64,000 nucleotides of DNA. It comes from Fibrella rubiginis. GTDB taxonomy: Bacteria > Bacteroidota > Bacteroidia > Cytophagales > Spirosomataceae. Positions within the stretch are counted from its first letter, which is position 1, and the number at the start of each line of letters is the position of its first letter. The position numbers were made by a program, and so were the translations under genes. The stretch spans positions 1-64,000 of the forward strand of contig NZ_JAFMYV010000005.1 of assembly GCF_017353185.1 (NCBI RefSeq), given 5' to 3'. This document shows, piece after piece, positions 7,558 to 16,010 of this stretch. The notes beneath the pieces are model-generated. The model did not search any database. It had not been told where the DNA came from and saw only the letters and a list, made by a program, of their open reading frames with translations.

Positions 7558-9222
7558 CTACCTCCGCCGGAACATCACATAGCCGTTTTCTTCACGGTCC
7601 AGCACCAGGTTGGGGTTGGTGCGGTATTGGTCGGCCTCAGTGATTTTGGTGATAAAAAACGTGGGCCGGTCGACGGGGCCGTTCATCAGGAAGCCAGGCT
7701 GACGGGTACGTGGGTCTACAGGGGGCTGTTTGCGGAGGTAGAAAAGCTGGGCGTAGCTTTTGTAGCCAATAGGTTCGGCGTAGACGTGCTGACCCTGTTT
7801 TGTCTCATAAAAGCGTACTGCCGCCCCCTGCACGTATTCTTCAATGTTGGGCACGATCAGACTCAGATACAGCCACAGACAAACCGCCGTTGATCCAAAA
7901 AGTGCCCAAACTGGGCCGGGAAGCTCTGTTTCGTTCCATTGGTTTTTCTGCCGAACATGGCGGGCCAGCCGGGCAATGGCCGTGAGCAGCACCATCAGAT
8001 AAACCGCGCCGATGATCCACTCCCAACCGCCCCACTGCACCGGAGCCTGGAGATTGGCCACTGCAAACCGGTCGTTAATGTAGGGAATCAGGGCCATTTT
8101 GTATTGCCCCACCACGGGCAGGGCCGTCAGCAGGACTCCCAGCAAGCCACCCACGAAAATCAGCCCTGCCGTAAGCCATCGGCTCCACTGCGCCCGGCCC
8201 GTAAGCAGGTCATGCAAATGTCGCGCAGCCAGGTATGATACCGGGAACCACGCCATGCTGGAGTAGTGCACAATCTTGGTTTTCACGATAGAAAACAGGA
8301 TCATAACCACCCAAAACAGGGCCACCATCCAGAGTCGGAAATCGCGCGGGTCGGGTTGGGTGTAGAGGTAGCGGATGGCGAAAATGGATAAGGGAAAACA
8401 ACCCAGCAGTACCACCACGAAATGGTAGTAGAACGGCTGCCCGTGGCCCGCGTCGGGGGTGCTGAACAGGCGGATCTGGTAGGTGATGAATTCCTTTAAA
8501 AACCAGGGTCCATTTTGGATTACTTCCAACCCAAACCAGGCCGAGGCCACGGCCAGCACTACCACAATAGCCAGGAGCGCATGGCCCAGCGTGAGCAAGG
8601 GCCGGAACCGCCGCACCAGTCGTGCCAAAACCCAGACTACCACAAACGTAAGCCCCGCCAGCAGGGCGCCCACCGGGCCTTTGGTGAGCACGGCCAATCC
8701 CACAAATAAGCCCGACAACGCGGCGTAGCGGGCCGCGCCAGCCTGCCCATAGCGCAGTACGGCCTCGTAGACGTAGCAGACGCCGAGGAAAATGAACAGG
8801 TTGAAGGTGGGGTCGATGATGCCGGTCTTAAAATACAGGTGCGGCGTGAGTGCACCCAGATACCCAATGGCCCACAAGAGGCCGAACTGAGGGCCGTGGA
8901 GGCGTTTTCCCACGAAAAAGAATGTCAGCAGCGTGGCAATGCCTATGAGCGCGTTGGGCAGTCGGGCGGCGTATTCACCTACGCCCAGCACCCGCATGGC
9001 CGTGACCTGAAGCCAGAAAAACAAAGGTGGCTTCTCCCAAAAAGGCTCGAAATTAATCTGCACACGGGCATAATTCCCCGTCACCAGCATCTCCCGCGCC
9101 GACTCGGCAAAGTTGATTTCGTCCCAGTCAAACAGGTGTACGCGACCCAGAAACGGCAGATAAAATACCGCGCCGAGCAGTAAAAGCAGGAGGGGATAAT
9201 AGCGGGCAGATTGGGGCATCAC
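7558..9222 (-). CDS. GT39-family glycosyltransferase (ArnT/PMT-like)
   Basis: 554 aa membrane enzyme with about 11-12 hydrophobic helices. The first periplasmic loop carries FDWDEINFAESAREML (about 31-46), with the Asp-Glu pair required in the dolichyl/undecaprenyl-phosphate mannose and ArnT families, followed by FEPFWEKPPLFFWL. It should transfer a sugar from a polyprenyl-phosphate donor to lipid A, glycan or protein on the periplasmic side. The acceptor is unknown. Its ATG overlaps the hpt stop as ATGA, so the two are cotranscribed. A soluble C-terminal domain begins after about residue 430. Confidence 0.9.
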   Translation of the reverse strand: MMPQSARYYPLLLLLLGAVFYLPFLGRVHLFDWDEINFAESAREMLVTGNYARVQINFEPFWEKPPLFFWLQVTAMRVLGVGEYAARLPNALIGIATLLTFFFVGKRLHGPQFGLLWAIGYLGALTPHLYFKTGIIDPTFNLFIFLGVCYVYEAVLRYGQAGAARYAALSGLFVGLAVLTKGPVGALLAGLTFVVVWVLARLVRRFRPLLTLGHALLAIVVVLAVASAWFGLEVIQNGPWFLKEFITYQIRLFSTPDAGHGQPFYYHFVVVLLGCFPLSIFAIRYLYTQPDPRDFRLWMVALFWVVMILFSIVKTKIVHYSSMAWFPVSYLAARHLHDLLTGRAQWSRWLTAGLIFVGGLLGVLLTALPVVGQYKMALIPYINDRFAVANLQAPVQWGGWEWIIGAVYLMVLLTAIARLARHVRQKNQWNETELPGPVWALFGSTAVCLWLYLSLIVPNIEEYVQGAAVRFYETKQGQHVYAEPIGYKSYAQLFYLRKQPPVDPRTRQPGFLMNGPVDRPTFFITKITEADQYRTNPNLVLDREENGYVMFRRR

Positions 9223-9752
9223 GACTCTTTCAGCACATAAATATCTTTCGTGTTCCGGCCTAATCCGTTGTAATCCAGGCCATAGCCGACTACGAATTTG
9301 TTTTCGATGGAAAAACCGATGTACTCCAGGTGCATGGGTGTCTGGAGGGCGGCGGGCTTGAATAGTAGCGTGGCAATGGCGACCGAGGCCGGTTTTTGGG
9401 CCATCAGAAGGCGGTATACTTCTACGATGGTCAGGCCCGTGTCTACGATGTCTTCCACCACAATCAGGTCACGACCTTCCACCGCTTCGGTCAGGCCCAG
9501 AATCTGCTTCACCTGACCCGTAGAGGCCGTTTGTTCATACGAAGCCACCCGGATGAAGGTGATTTCGCAGTCGATGGTGAGGTTTTTGAGCAGGTCGGCG
9601 GTGAAGAGAACGGCTCCGTTCAGCACACCCACAATGAGCGGGCGGCGACCGGCATAATCGCGGTTAATCTGGTGGGCCAGTTCGGCGATTCGGTTTTGGA
9701 GCGTCTCATGGTCAATGAAGGGCACAAACGTTTTGTCGAGTACAGTCAGCAT
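9219..9752 (-). CDS. hpt: Hypoxanthine phosphoribosyltransferase
   Basis: 177 aa, normal length for the family. The PRPP-binding loop is LIVVEDIVDTGLT, with Glu100-Asp101 and Asp104. An N-terminal VGVLNGAVLFTADLL supplies the pyrophosphate-binding loop and a C-terminal KFVVGYGLDYNGLGRN the purine pocket. The enzyme salvages hypoxanthine and guanine to IMP and GMP in the cytoplasm. It is the first gene of a two-gene operon with the GT39 enzyme and has a -7 promoter box 5 nt from its ATG. Confidence 0.95.
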   Translation of the reverse strand: MLTVLDKTFVPFIDHETLQNRIAELAHQINRDYAGRRPLIVGVLNGAVLFTADLLKNLTIDCEITFIRVASYEQTASTGQVKQILGLTEAVEGRDLIVVEDIVDTGLTIVEVYRLLMAQKPASVAIATLLFKPAALQTPMHLEYIGFSIENKFVVGYGLDYNGLGRNTKDIYVLKES

Positions 9753-9757
9753 AGGAT

Positions 9758-9765
9758 CAAAGGTA
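9758..9765 (-). promoter_or_regulatory. -7 element of the hpt promoter
   Basis: On the minus strand the sequence reads TACCTTTG, matching TAnnTTTG, and ends 5 nt before the hpt ATG. This is the same close spacing seen at 5434. Confidence 0.5.
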
Positions 9766-9821
9766 GGGCCTTTCTGATTTTTACGGGCTAAACAAACGGA
9801 TACCCTGGCCGCAACGTTACT

Positions 9822-11078
9822 ATGAAGACTTACTCACTATCCATTGTTCAGATGAAATCGTTGTTATTAGCCGTTTTGTGTACCTGTACCCTGCTGATGG
9901 CCCTGCCGGTGCAGGCGCAGCTTTATTCATCGGCAGATTTCGACAAGAAGTATGATGGCCTGCTGAAACACCCCGGCGTGCAGATCGAGTCGGCGGAGGC
10001 GATCAATTACATGTACAATTACAAGTTCGCGCTGGCCGACAAGGAGTTTCGCTGGTTGCGGCTACGGTACCCCAGCCACCCGATGCCCTACTTCCTGATG
10101 GGGATGGCCGAGTGGTGGAAAATGGTGCCCAACACCGACAATCCAGACTACGACGACCGTTGTCTGGCCCTGATGGACACCACGATCACGCTGGCTGAGA
10201 AACTGTATGACACGAGTGAAAATAAGCTGGAACCGGCTTTTTTCCTGGCGGGCGCTTATTCATACAAAGCGCGGATTTATTCGGAACGGAAGAAGTGGAC
10301 AAAGGCCACCTTTGCCGGAAAAAACGCGCTTAAATATTTCGAGAAGTGCAAAGGCAACGGCGACCTGAACCCCGAGCTGATGTTTGGCGACGGACTGTAT
10401 AACTATTACGCCAAGTGGATTCCCGAAAACTACCCCTTGCTGAAGCCCATTCTGATGTTTTTCCCAAAAGGCGACAAAGTATCAGGGATCAAGCAGCTGG
10501 AGAAAACGGCTAACAACGCGTTCTACACGCGGGTGGAGGCCCGGTATTTCCTGCTGCAGATTTACAGTATGGAAAACCAGTATGACAAGGCCTATGACAT
10601 GGCCAAGTTCATGACCGAGCAGTATCCCGACAACCCGTTTTTCGAGCGTTATTATGCCCGGTCGGCGTTTGTGCGGGGGCGGCTAACGGAGGCCGAAACG
10701 CTGTCGAAAGATATACTGACGAAGATTGCCGCGGGGAAAGATGGCTACGAAGGCGTGAGCGGTCGTACGGCGGCTTACATTCTGGCCTATATCAACCAGA
10801 ACTTCTATCACAACAACGCCGAGGCGAAGAAGTACTACCAGCAGTCGGTGGATTTTGCGTTGCAGACCAACGCCAAGAATGCGGGCTATTACTGGTCGTC
10901 GCTGCTGGGGCTTGGCCGCATTGCCGATGCCGAGAAAAACTACGATCAGGCCCGTGCCTACTACACCGAAGTAATGGACAACGCCGAACATAAATCGGCC
11001 CAGTACCAGGAGGCTAAGAAAGCCGTGAAAGAAGGCAAAGCAAGCCGACGGGAAGAGCGGAGGAAGCGAAAAGATTAA
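9822..11078 (+). CDS. Exported tetratricopeptide-repeat protein
   Basis: 418 aa. The first 34 residues include a signal peptide (hydrophobic core LLLAVLCTCTLLMALPV, likely cut after QAQ). A second in-frame ATG at 9852 would give a more typical signal peptide start. The mature part is alpha-helical with TPR-like pairs, for example RLRYPSHPMPYFLMGMAEWW, NPFFERYYARSAFVRGRLTEAETL and GYYWSSLLGLGRIADAEKNYDQARAYYTEVM. The C-terminus is strongly basic (KASRREERRKRKD). TPR proteins of this type are periplasmic or outer-membrane-associated scaffolds in Cytophagales. No specific partner is indicated. The stop codon lies in the palindrome that follows. Confidence 0.85.
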   Translation: MKTYSLSIVQMKSLLLAVLCTCTLLMALPVQAQLYSSADFDKKYDGLLKHPGVQIESAEAINYMYNYKFALADKEFRWLRLRYPSHPMPYFLMGMAEWWKMVPNTDNPDYDDRCLALMDTTITLAEKLYDTSENKLEPAFFLAGAYSYKARIYSERKKWTKATFAGKNALKYFEKCKGNGDLNPELMFGDGLYNYYAKWIPENYPLLKPILMFFPKGDKVSGIKQLEKTANNAFYTRVEARYFLLQIYSMENQYDKAYDMAKFMTEQYPDNPFFERYYARSAFVRGRLTEAETLSKDILTKIAAGKDGYEGVSGRTAAYILAYINQNFYHNNAEAKKYYQQSVDFALQTNAKNAGYYWSSLLGLGRIADAEKNYDQARAYYTEVMDNAEHKSAQYQEAKKAVKEGKASRREERRKRKD

Positions 11079-11170
11079 TGTACAGTGCATAATGTACAAT
11101 GAACAATGGGCTGACGCAAGCGCATTCGTGCGTCAGCCCATTGTTCATTGTACATTATGCACTGTACATT
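11077..11170. repeat. Perfect 42-bp heptad-arm palindrome between convergent genes
   Basis: Arms 11077-11118 and 11129-11170 are exact reverse complements around loop AGCGCATTCG. The left arm reads as heptads ATGTACA, GTGCATA, ATGTACA, ATGAACA, ATGGGCT and then GACGCA. The tip GCTGACGCA/TGCGTCAGC is shared with the elements at 35839, 37281 and 49578. It overlaps the stop codon of the TPR gene and ends 4 nt before the stop of the convergent Lrp gene. Confidence 0.97.
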
Positions 11171-11174
11171 CCCT

Positions 11175-11636
11175 TCAAGGTATCGGCATCACTTTGCTTT
11201 CCTTGAACGTAGACAGAATCACCATGGTCTGGGTGCTGGCTACTTCTTCGATCTCGTTGATCGTTTCGAGCATCAGTTTCTGGTAGGCTGCAATGTCGTG
11301 CGAGATCACTTTCAGCAGAAAATCGCCGGAGCCGGTGATGTGGTGGCACTCAATAATTTCGGGAATTTCTTCCACGCGGGCTACGAACAGGTCGGTCACC
11401 ATTTTTTTATGGCCTACCAGGTTAACCATGACAAAGGTGGTTACGCCGAGGCCTACTTTCTCACGGTCAAGCTGAGCGTGGTAGCTCTGAATAATACCCG
11501 ACGTCTCTAGTTTTTTTACCCGTTCGAGGGTAGGGGCGGGCGAAAGTCCAATTTCTTTCGACAATTGAGCGTTGGTGATCTTGGCGTTGGATTGGAGTAT
11601 ATCTAAAACTTTACGGTCAATCTGGTCTAGTTTCAT
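11175..11636 (-). CDS. Lrp/AsnC family transcriptional regulator
   Basis: 153 aa. An N-terminal winged helix (LDQIDRKVLDILQSNAKITNAQLSKEIGLS, residues 3-32) is followed by a RAM/AsnC ligand-binding domain (VGLGVTTFVMVNLVGHKK ... CHHITGSGDFLLKVISHD). The HHITGSGDFLL segment is the usual effector-binding turn. It likely senses an amino acid and regulates amino-acid metabolism. The targets are unknown. Length and architecture are normal. It is convergent with the TPR gene across a perfect palindrome. Confidence 0.93.
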   Translation of the reverse strand: MKLDQIDRKVLDILQSNAKITNAQLSKEIGLSPAPTLERVKKLETSGIIQSYHAQLDREKVGLGVTTFVMVNLVGHKKMVTDLFVARVEEIPEIIECHHITGSGDFLLKVISHDIAAYQKLMLETINEIEEVASTQTMVILSTFKESKVMPIP

Positions 11637-11679
11637 TCCGCATAGGGGGTTGTCTGTGGTGTTGCTCAGTACGACACGG

Positions 11680-11687
11680 CAAATTTA
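11680..11687 (-). promoter_or_regulatory. -7 element upstream of the Lrp gene
   Basis: The minus strand reads TAAATTTG, matching TAnnTTTG, 43 nt before the ATG at 11636. No convincing -33 element was seen. Confidence 0.4.
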
Positions 11688-11812
11688 CAGACTGGCGGCG
11701 TATTTGTTCTTAAAAAACGTTGTTTTAATGGGTTATTGTAAAATAATAATCTGGTATAAGCCTGTTTAGCCGCATAATATTGGGAGTAGAAATAGCCAAA
11801 TTTTTCTACGAA

Positions 11813-12115
11813 TTATCGCTTCGACAGCTTATTGCCCGTTATCGTCCGCTGACTTTTCGAGCGAAAGCGGGGTTCATCGCCTTCGGCCAGGATAGGTGAT
11901 TTGGCCGCGTGTTTCGTTTTGCGCCCCTGTACCCGCTCCCGCCACATCCGGAACGACGAGGGCTTCATGTTCAGGCGCATAAGGGTAATTACCTGTTGCT
12001 CGGCCAGGCCGAATTGGGTTTCTATGGCTTCAAACGGCGTGCGGTCTTCCCAGGCCATTTCAATAATTCGATCCGTATCGGCAGCGGTCAATTGGGGTAA
12101 GTCGTTGGCTTTCAT
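11813..12115 (-). CDS. TIGR03643 family (DUF2805) protein
   Basis: 100 aa small basic protein. The segment DTDRIIEMAWEDRTPFEAIETQFGLAEQQVITLMR followed by MKPSSFRMWRERVQGRKTKH is the TIGR03643/DUF2805 signature. It resembles a helix-turn-helix with a conserved SSFRxWRxRVxGRxTKH tail. Function is not established. Homologues are often encoded near cryptochrome/photolyase-like genes and near DUF2256, and a DUF2256 gene occurs at 54458 in this window. The C-terminal 30 residues are low-complexity and basic. It lies 39 nt downstream of the aminotransferase gene stop and shares its strand. Confidence 0.85.
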   Translation of the reverse strand: MKANDLPQLTAADTDRIIEMAWEDRTPFEAIETQFGLAEQQVITLMRLNMKPSSFRMWRERVQGRKTKHAAKSPILAEGDEPRFRSKSQRTITGNKLSKR

Positions 12116-12154
12116 CTTGTGCGTATCTGGTTTACTATGTTCAGGCGGCTATGT

Positions 12155-13330
12155 TCAGACGGCTTCTCTGATTACCTCAATGGCCGTGTCTATCTCGCCT
12201 TCGGTGTTGTAGTAATGGGGCGACAGGCGCAAGGCCCAGGCCACACCTTTGCGCTCCCAGTCAATGAGGGCATAGTTGGTGAAACTCATCGAAAAGTTGA
12301 TCTGGTACTGTTTCAAGGCCGTTTGCATCTTGTCTGGCTGCTGACCCGGACGTGTGAACAAAAGCAAACTGGCCAGGTGATTACCCTGGTCCAGCAAGCG
12401 CAGACCGGGTATACTGCTCAAACCCGTTTGCAGTCGGTTTCGGAGCATGGCGTTGCGTTCGGCAACGGCGGTCAGGTCAAGCGCATTGGCATAGCGGAGT
12501 GCTTCGGTCAGGCCCAGTTGCAGCGCCGGGGCCACTTCCCATTGCTCAAAACGCCGGGCGGTAGCTTGTGGCTCGTAGGCATCATCGGCAGTCCAGTCGG
12601 CACCGCGCATGTCGATAAACAGGGGTTCGAGACCCGCCTCAAGGGCACGGTCGCTGATGTAGAGCAGACCCGTACCACGTGGCCCCCGCAGAAATTTACG
12701 GCCCGTAGCACTTAGGAAATCGGCCCCGATGGCGGGGGCATCTACTGGCATCTGGCCAATGCTCTGGCAGGCGTCGACAATATACCAGGCTCCCACTTCC
12801 CGCGCCACGTTCCCAAACGCCTCCACCGGCTGAATTCGCCCCGAGTTGGTCGGTACATGGGTGATGGCAATCAATACGGGTCGCAGTTGCCGGGCCAATT
12901 CAATCAAGTGATCCACAATAACGCCGCCTTCAGGATGGTCGTTGGCCCGCACCACACGAATGCCAACCCGTTTTTGCAAGGACAAAAACGCGAACTGGTT
13001 CGAGATATAGTCGTCGTTGGTGGTCAGGATGACGTCGCCCGCCCGGAACGGAATGGCCGACAGTGCCCGCGCGTAGGCATCTGTCGCGTTGTAGGTAAAG
13101 GCAATATTGCGCGGCTGGGTGTGCAACAGCGTAGCGGCCTCTGTATAGAACCGGGCCAGCGGTTCGGCATAGCGGGCACCCGTTTCGTAGCCGCCGTGCC
13201 GGGCTTCTTCGGCGATATAATGTTGAATAGCTTCGCTCACCACCGTGGGCATTAGACCCGCACCAGCGTTGTTGAGGTGAATCAGTTGCGCCGTAGTGGG
13301 TGTGTCACGGCGGAGGTTGTCAATATCCAT
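12155..13330 (-). CDS. Class V aminotransferase-like PLP enzyme
   Basis: 391 aa from the ATG giving MDIDNLRRDT. The ORF extends 22 residues upstream without a reasonable start context. The fold-type I PLP core is clear: IHLNNAGAGLMP near the N-terminus, FTYNATDAYARAL, AWYIVDACQSIGQMPVDA (PLP-pyridine Asp), and the Schiff-base lysine in LSATGRKFLRGPRGTGLLY. The family includes cysteine desulfurases, isopenicillin N epimerase-like and kynureninase-like enzymes. No desulfurase cysteine loop is visible, so an epimerase/lyase-like role is more likely. The substrate is unknown. It is divergent from the curlin-repeat gene. Confidence 0.88.
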   Translation of the reverse strand: MDIDNLRRDTPTTAQLIHLNNAGAGLMPTVVSEAIQHYIAEEARHGGYETGARYAEPLARFYTEAATLLHTQPRNIAFTYNATDAYARALSAIPFRAGDVILTTNDDYISNQFAFLSLQKRVGIRVVRANDHPEGGVIVDHLIELARQLRPVLIAITHVPTNSGRIQPVEAFGNVAREVGAWYIVDACQSIGQMPVDAPAIGADFLSATGRKFLRGPRGTGLLYISDRALEAGLEPLFIDMRGADWTADDAYEPQATARRFEQWEVAPALQLGLTEALRYANALDLTAVAERNAMLRNRLQTGLSSIPGLRLLDQGNHLASLLLFTRPGQQPDKMQTALKQYQINFSMSFTNYALIDWERKGVAWALRLSPHYYNTEGEIDTAIEVIREAV

Positions 13331-13556
13331 GCAGGCAGTTTGTCCAGAAAGAGACAGTAAGTCAACCCCCTTTTTCAACCATATGTTCGTACGCATCGCA
13401 GGCTACATCGCTTCGGCCTGCTCATCGCCAATCAGGGCCTATCTTTTGTAGAAAAGGACCATTTAGTCAAAGAACGCCTTCCAGTAAATACCTGAACGGC
13501 CTTTTTCAGGGTAAACAGTTTATAGAGTCAGTTCGGTACCTAACCCAGTTCTGGCT

Positions 13557-15200
13557 ATGCGCTATAAACTACTACTCACCATGTCTCTCATCAGTACGGC
13601 AACGGTCGGCTGGAGCCAGGGCAACACAACGATACTTACGCAGCTTGGCAACTCCATGACAGCCAATGCCAGTCAGACAGGTACGGGGCTTACGGCCATC
13701 ATCAGCCAGACGGCTTCCTCCCCCACGTTCAATACTGGTTTGGGGGCAACTATAACGCAAAATGGCACGGACCACAACGCTATTATCCGGCAGGATGACA
13801 ACTCGGAAGGCAACGTAGCCAGGATCGTGCAGATGGGCAATGCACCCGGTAGCAACATGGCCACGATCAGCCAGAGCAGCAGGAGTGGTGGTACGGGAGC
13901 ACGAGGCACAGACCCCGCCCGCCTGGGCGATAATCTGGGTAACTATGCCATCAGTAACCAGACGGGTGCGGGCAACCAGGTGAGCATTTCGCAGGATGGC
14001 ACCAACACCATTCAGAACTACGCGTTTACCGAGCAGTTTGGCACAGGCAACGGTATGGGTAGTACCGGCCCCGTGCGCATCAACCAAAATTCCAGCAACG
14101 ACAACCGAGCCGAAATTCGGCAGGGTACCGCTGCGGTTAATGTGTCGGGCAACGGGGCCGTTATCAATCAGCAGGGAACAAGCCATAGCGATAACCTGAC
14201 CAACGACGCATTCATAACGCAGTTGAGCAACAACAACCAGGCAACCATCCTCCAAACTAACACGCTCATTGGCAGTGGCACGAACGTGCTGCGAAACAAC
14301 GTGGCTTCTATTCAGCAGGAAGGGGCTGGTAATCACGTGGCTACCATTACCCAAAGTGCACGCTTTGCCGGTGATGCCATCTGGCCTTTCGCGGTAAGTC
14401 CCAACGCATTTGGCATGTCGAGCAGCACATCTACTGTTTCACAGACAGGCTTCGGCAACACAACCGACGTTATGCAGGCGGCTGATGCGTATGGGGTAAC
14501 GGCTACAGTCACCCAGTCGGGCAGTGGGCAGGTGGCGCTGGCTAACCAGGTATATGGTTCCAGAAACAATGCCATCACCATCACGCAGGCGGGCAGCAAC
14601 AACCATGCGCTGATCAACCAATACGGGTCCGACACCTACTTCAGCGATGGCAACAAAGCGACCATTGCGCAATATGGGGACACTCACCGCGCCCGTATCG
14701 ACCAACTTTCGACCAACATCTACGCAACAGGCTACGGTGAAGCGACCATACGGCAAGGCACGGCAGGTACCACAAGCACTCAAAACTCAGCTACCATTAC
14801 CCAGTTGCAGACCTGGAACGGCACGGCAACGGTTGGCCAGAACCTGCTGGTTAGCGGGGGAAACAACCTCGCCGTGGGTAATCAGACCTACTCGACAACC
14901 AATAAGCTGATAATCAGACAGGAAGGGTCATATAACGTGGCCATATTGACCCAACAGGGTGGCACGTTAAGCAGTGGCAACACAGGTACTGTAACGCAAA
15001 CTGGCACTGGCAATGTGCTGCAAAACGGTGCGGGGGCTGCCGTTGATGGTTCCTTCGCTCAGCAAAACGGCACAGGCAATGTGCTGACCGTTACGCAGAC
15101 TGGTAGCCCGTTATCAGGAATGGGTACTGTTAGCAACGTGGCCAATGTAAATCAGGTTGGTATTAACCAGACTGCCATCATTACGCAGTCAGCTAATTAG
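13557..15200 (+). CDS. Large curlin-repeat (CsgA/CsgB-like) secreted protein
   Basis: 547 aa with a signal peptide (RYKLLLTMSLISTATVGWSQ) and then about twenty or more degenerate curlin repeats of the form [A/T]-x-I-x-Q-x-G-x-x-N, for example ATITQNGTDHN, VSISQDGTN, ATITQSA, ITITQAGSNNH, ATIAQYGDTHR and LTVTQTGTGN. This makes it rich in Gln, Asn, Gly, Thr and Ser. E. coli CsgA has only five repeats, so this is a much longer version of the beta-solenoid amyloid unit. It is probably an extracellular fibre or adhesive matrix protein. No csgE, csgF, csgG or csgD homologue is adjacent, so secretion must use a distant CsgG or another route. It is preceded by 226 nt without a gene. Confidence 0.88.
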   Translation: MRYKLLLTMSLISTATVGWSQGNTTILTQLGNSMTANASQTGTGLTAIISQTASSPTFNTGLGATITQNGTDHNAIIRQDDNSEGNVARIVQMGNAPGSNMATISQSSRSGGTGARGTDPARLGDNLGNYAISNQTGAGNQVSISQDGTNTIQNYAFTEQFGTGNGMGSTGPVRINQNSSNDNRAEIRQGTAAVNVSGNGAVINQQGTSHSDNLTNDAFITQLSNNNQATILQTNTLIGSGTNVLRNNVASIQQEGAGNHVATITQSARFAGDAIWPFAVSPNAFGMSSSTSTVSQTGFGNTTDVMQAADAYGVTATVTQSGSGQVALANQVYGSRNNAITITQAGSNNHALINQYGSDTYFSDGNKATIAQYGDTHRARIDQLSTNIYATGYGEATIRQGTAGTTSTQNSATITQLQTWNGTATVGQNLLVSGGNNLAVGNQTYSTTNKLIIRQEGSYNVAILTQQGGTLSSGNTGTVTQTGTGNVLQNGAGAAVDGSFAQQNGTGNVLTVTQTGSPLSGMGTVSNVANVNQVGINQTAIITQSAN

Positions 15201-15347
15201 CCTGACTGTGTGGTAACGAAGTCAGTGCCGACAGAGTGAGCGCCTCCATTCACTACTCGCCAGGGCTTGGTTATGAAGCCTAAAGCTTAGTCGGTCATGA
15301 AACCGTAGGATTGTTCAATTCCTGAGCTAACGGTACAAAAACTTTAG

Positions 15348-15401
15348 TTATCCACACTTTTGGCCAAAACGACTGTGGATAACCTAAGTTATTGTGGATT
15401 A
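15348..15401. other. DnaA-box cluster (three boxes in 54 bp)
   Basis: TTATCCACA at 15348-15356 is a perfect DnaA box. TGTGGATAA at 15374-15382 is a perfect box in the opposite orientation. TGTGGATTA at 15393-15401 matches 8 of 9. They lie in a relatively AT-rich stretch of a 275-nt gap between the curlin-repeat gene and the ABA4-like gene. A replication origin, a DnaA-titration site or a DnaA-controlled promoter are all possible. No dnaA, dnaN or gyrB is nearby. Confidence 0.6.
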
Positions 15402-15475
15402 CTTTTGTTGACCCCTCTAAACTAAAGCATTGCTTTAGGCAATTATGGGTAGTAGTCCAACCTTATCTCTTTCGT

Positions 15476-15901
15476 ATGTCAAACGAAGCGGCCTTCTCCT
15501 TAGCCAATGCGCTGGTATTGCCACAGTGGTTACTCATGATGTTTGCCCCAAGCTGGCAGGTTACACAATGGCTAACGAAACTGCTGTTTATTCCGGCGTT
15601 GCTAGCCATCCTATACCTGTATTATCTGCTCACCAGCAGCGGCTCCGGCGGACTAGATTTCATGAGCTTCGCCACGTTAAAAGGAGTAATGACCCTTTTC
15701 GAAAAAGGTGGCGAACGCGTGATGTTGGCGGGCTGGATTCATTACCTTGCCTTCGACCTCGTAGCCGGTAGCTGGATTCTCCGCGACGGACAGCAGCGCG
15801 GCATTGCTCACGGCTGGCTCGTGCCCTGCCTGCTCTTCTGCTTCATGCTCGGCCCCACAGGCCTGTTGTTCTACGTAATTGTACGGGCGGTGCGGGGGTA
15901 A
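15476..15901 (+). CDS. ABA4-like family (DUF4281) membrane protein
   Basis: 141 aa from the ATG giving MSNEAAFSLANALVLPQW. The ORF continues upstream but only through the DnaA-box region. Four hydrophobic helices are visible at about 8-25, 33-53, 80-98 and 112-138. The motifs LANALVLPQWLLM, WIHYLAFDLVAGSWILRDGQQRGI and LGPTGLLFY are characteristic of the ABA4-like family. The plant ABA4 protein is needed for neoxanthin synthesis and bacterial members are uncharacterised, so a role in carotenoid or membrane metabolism is only a suggestion. It is convergent with dxs. Confidence 0.85.
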   Translation: MSNEAAFSLANALVLPQWLLMMFAPSWQVTQWLTKLLFIPALLAILYLYYLLTSSGSGGLDFMSFATLKGVMTLFEKGGERVMLAGWIHYLAFDLVAGSWILRDGQQRGIAHGWLVPCLLFCFMLGPTGLLFYVIVRAVRG

Positions 15902-15959
15902 CGTACCACGGACTTCAGTCCGTTATTGACCATAAGTACGGACTGAAATCCGTGGTACG
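15902..15959. repeat. Palindrome after the ABA4-like stop codon
   Basis: Arms 15902-15923 and 15938-15959 match at 21 of 22 positions around a 14-nt loop. Each arm contains a smaller inverted repeat (CGGACTTCAGTCCG). It starts directly after the stop codon. Its stem ends a few nucleotides before the terminator at 15962. Confidence 0.9.
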
Positions 15960-15961
15960 CA

Positions 15962-15993
15962 AAAGGCCGCTTTCTCGTGAGAAAGCGGCCTTT
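15962..15993. terminator. Bidirectional intrinsic terminator between ABA4-like gene and dxs
   Basis: AAAGGCCGCTTTCTC pairs perfectly with GAGAAAGCGGCCTTT around a GT loop (15-bp stem), with an A-run on the left and a T-run on the right. It lies between convergent genes, so it can stop transcription in both directions. Confidence 0.8.
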
Positions 15994-16010
15994 ACAAGAA
16001 TATCAATTCG

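Noticed and set aside
13572-14354. 260-aa minus-strand frame opposite the curlin-repeat gene
   Set aside because: A shadow of the repetitive plus-strand gene. The curlin motifs on the plus strand are regular and start with a signal peptide.
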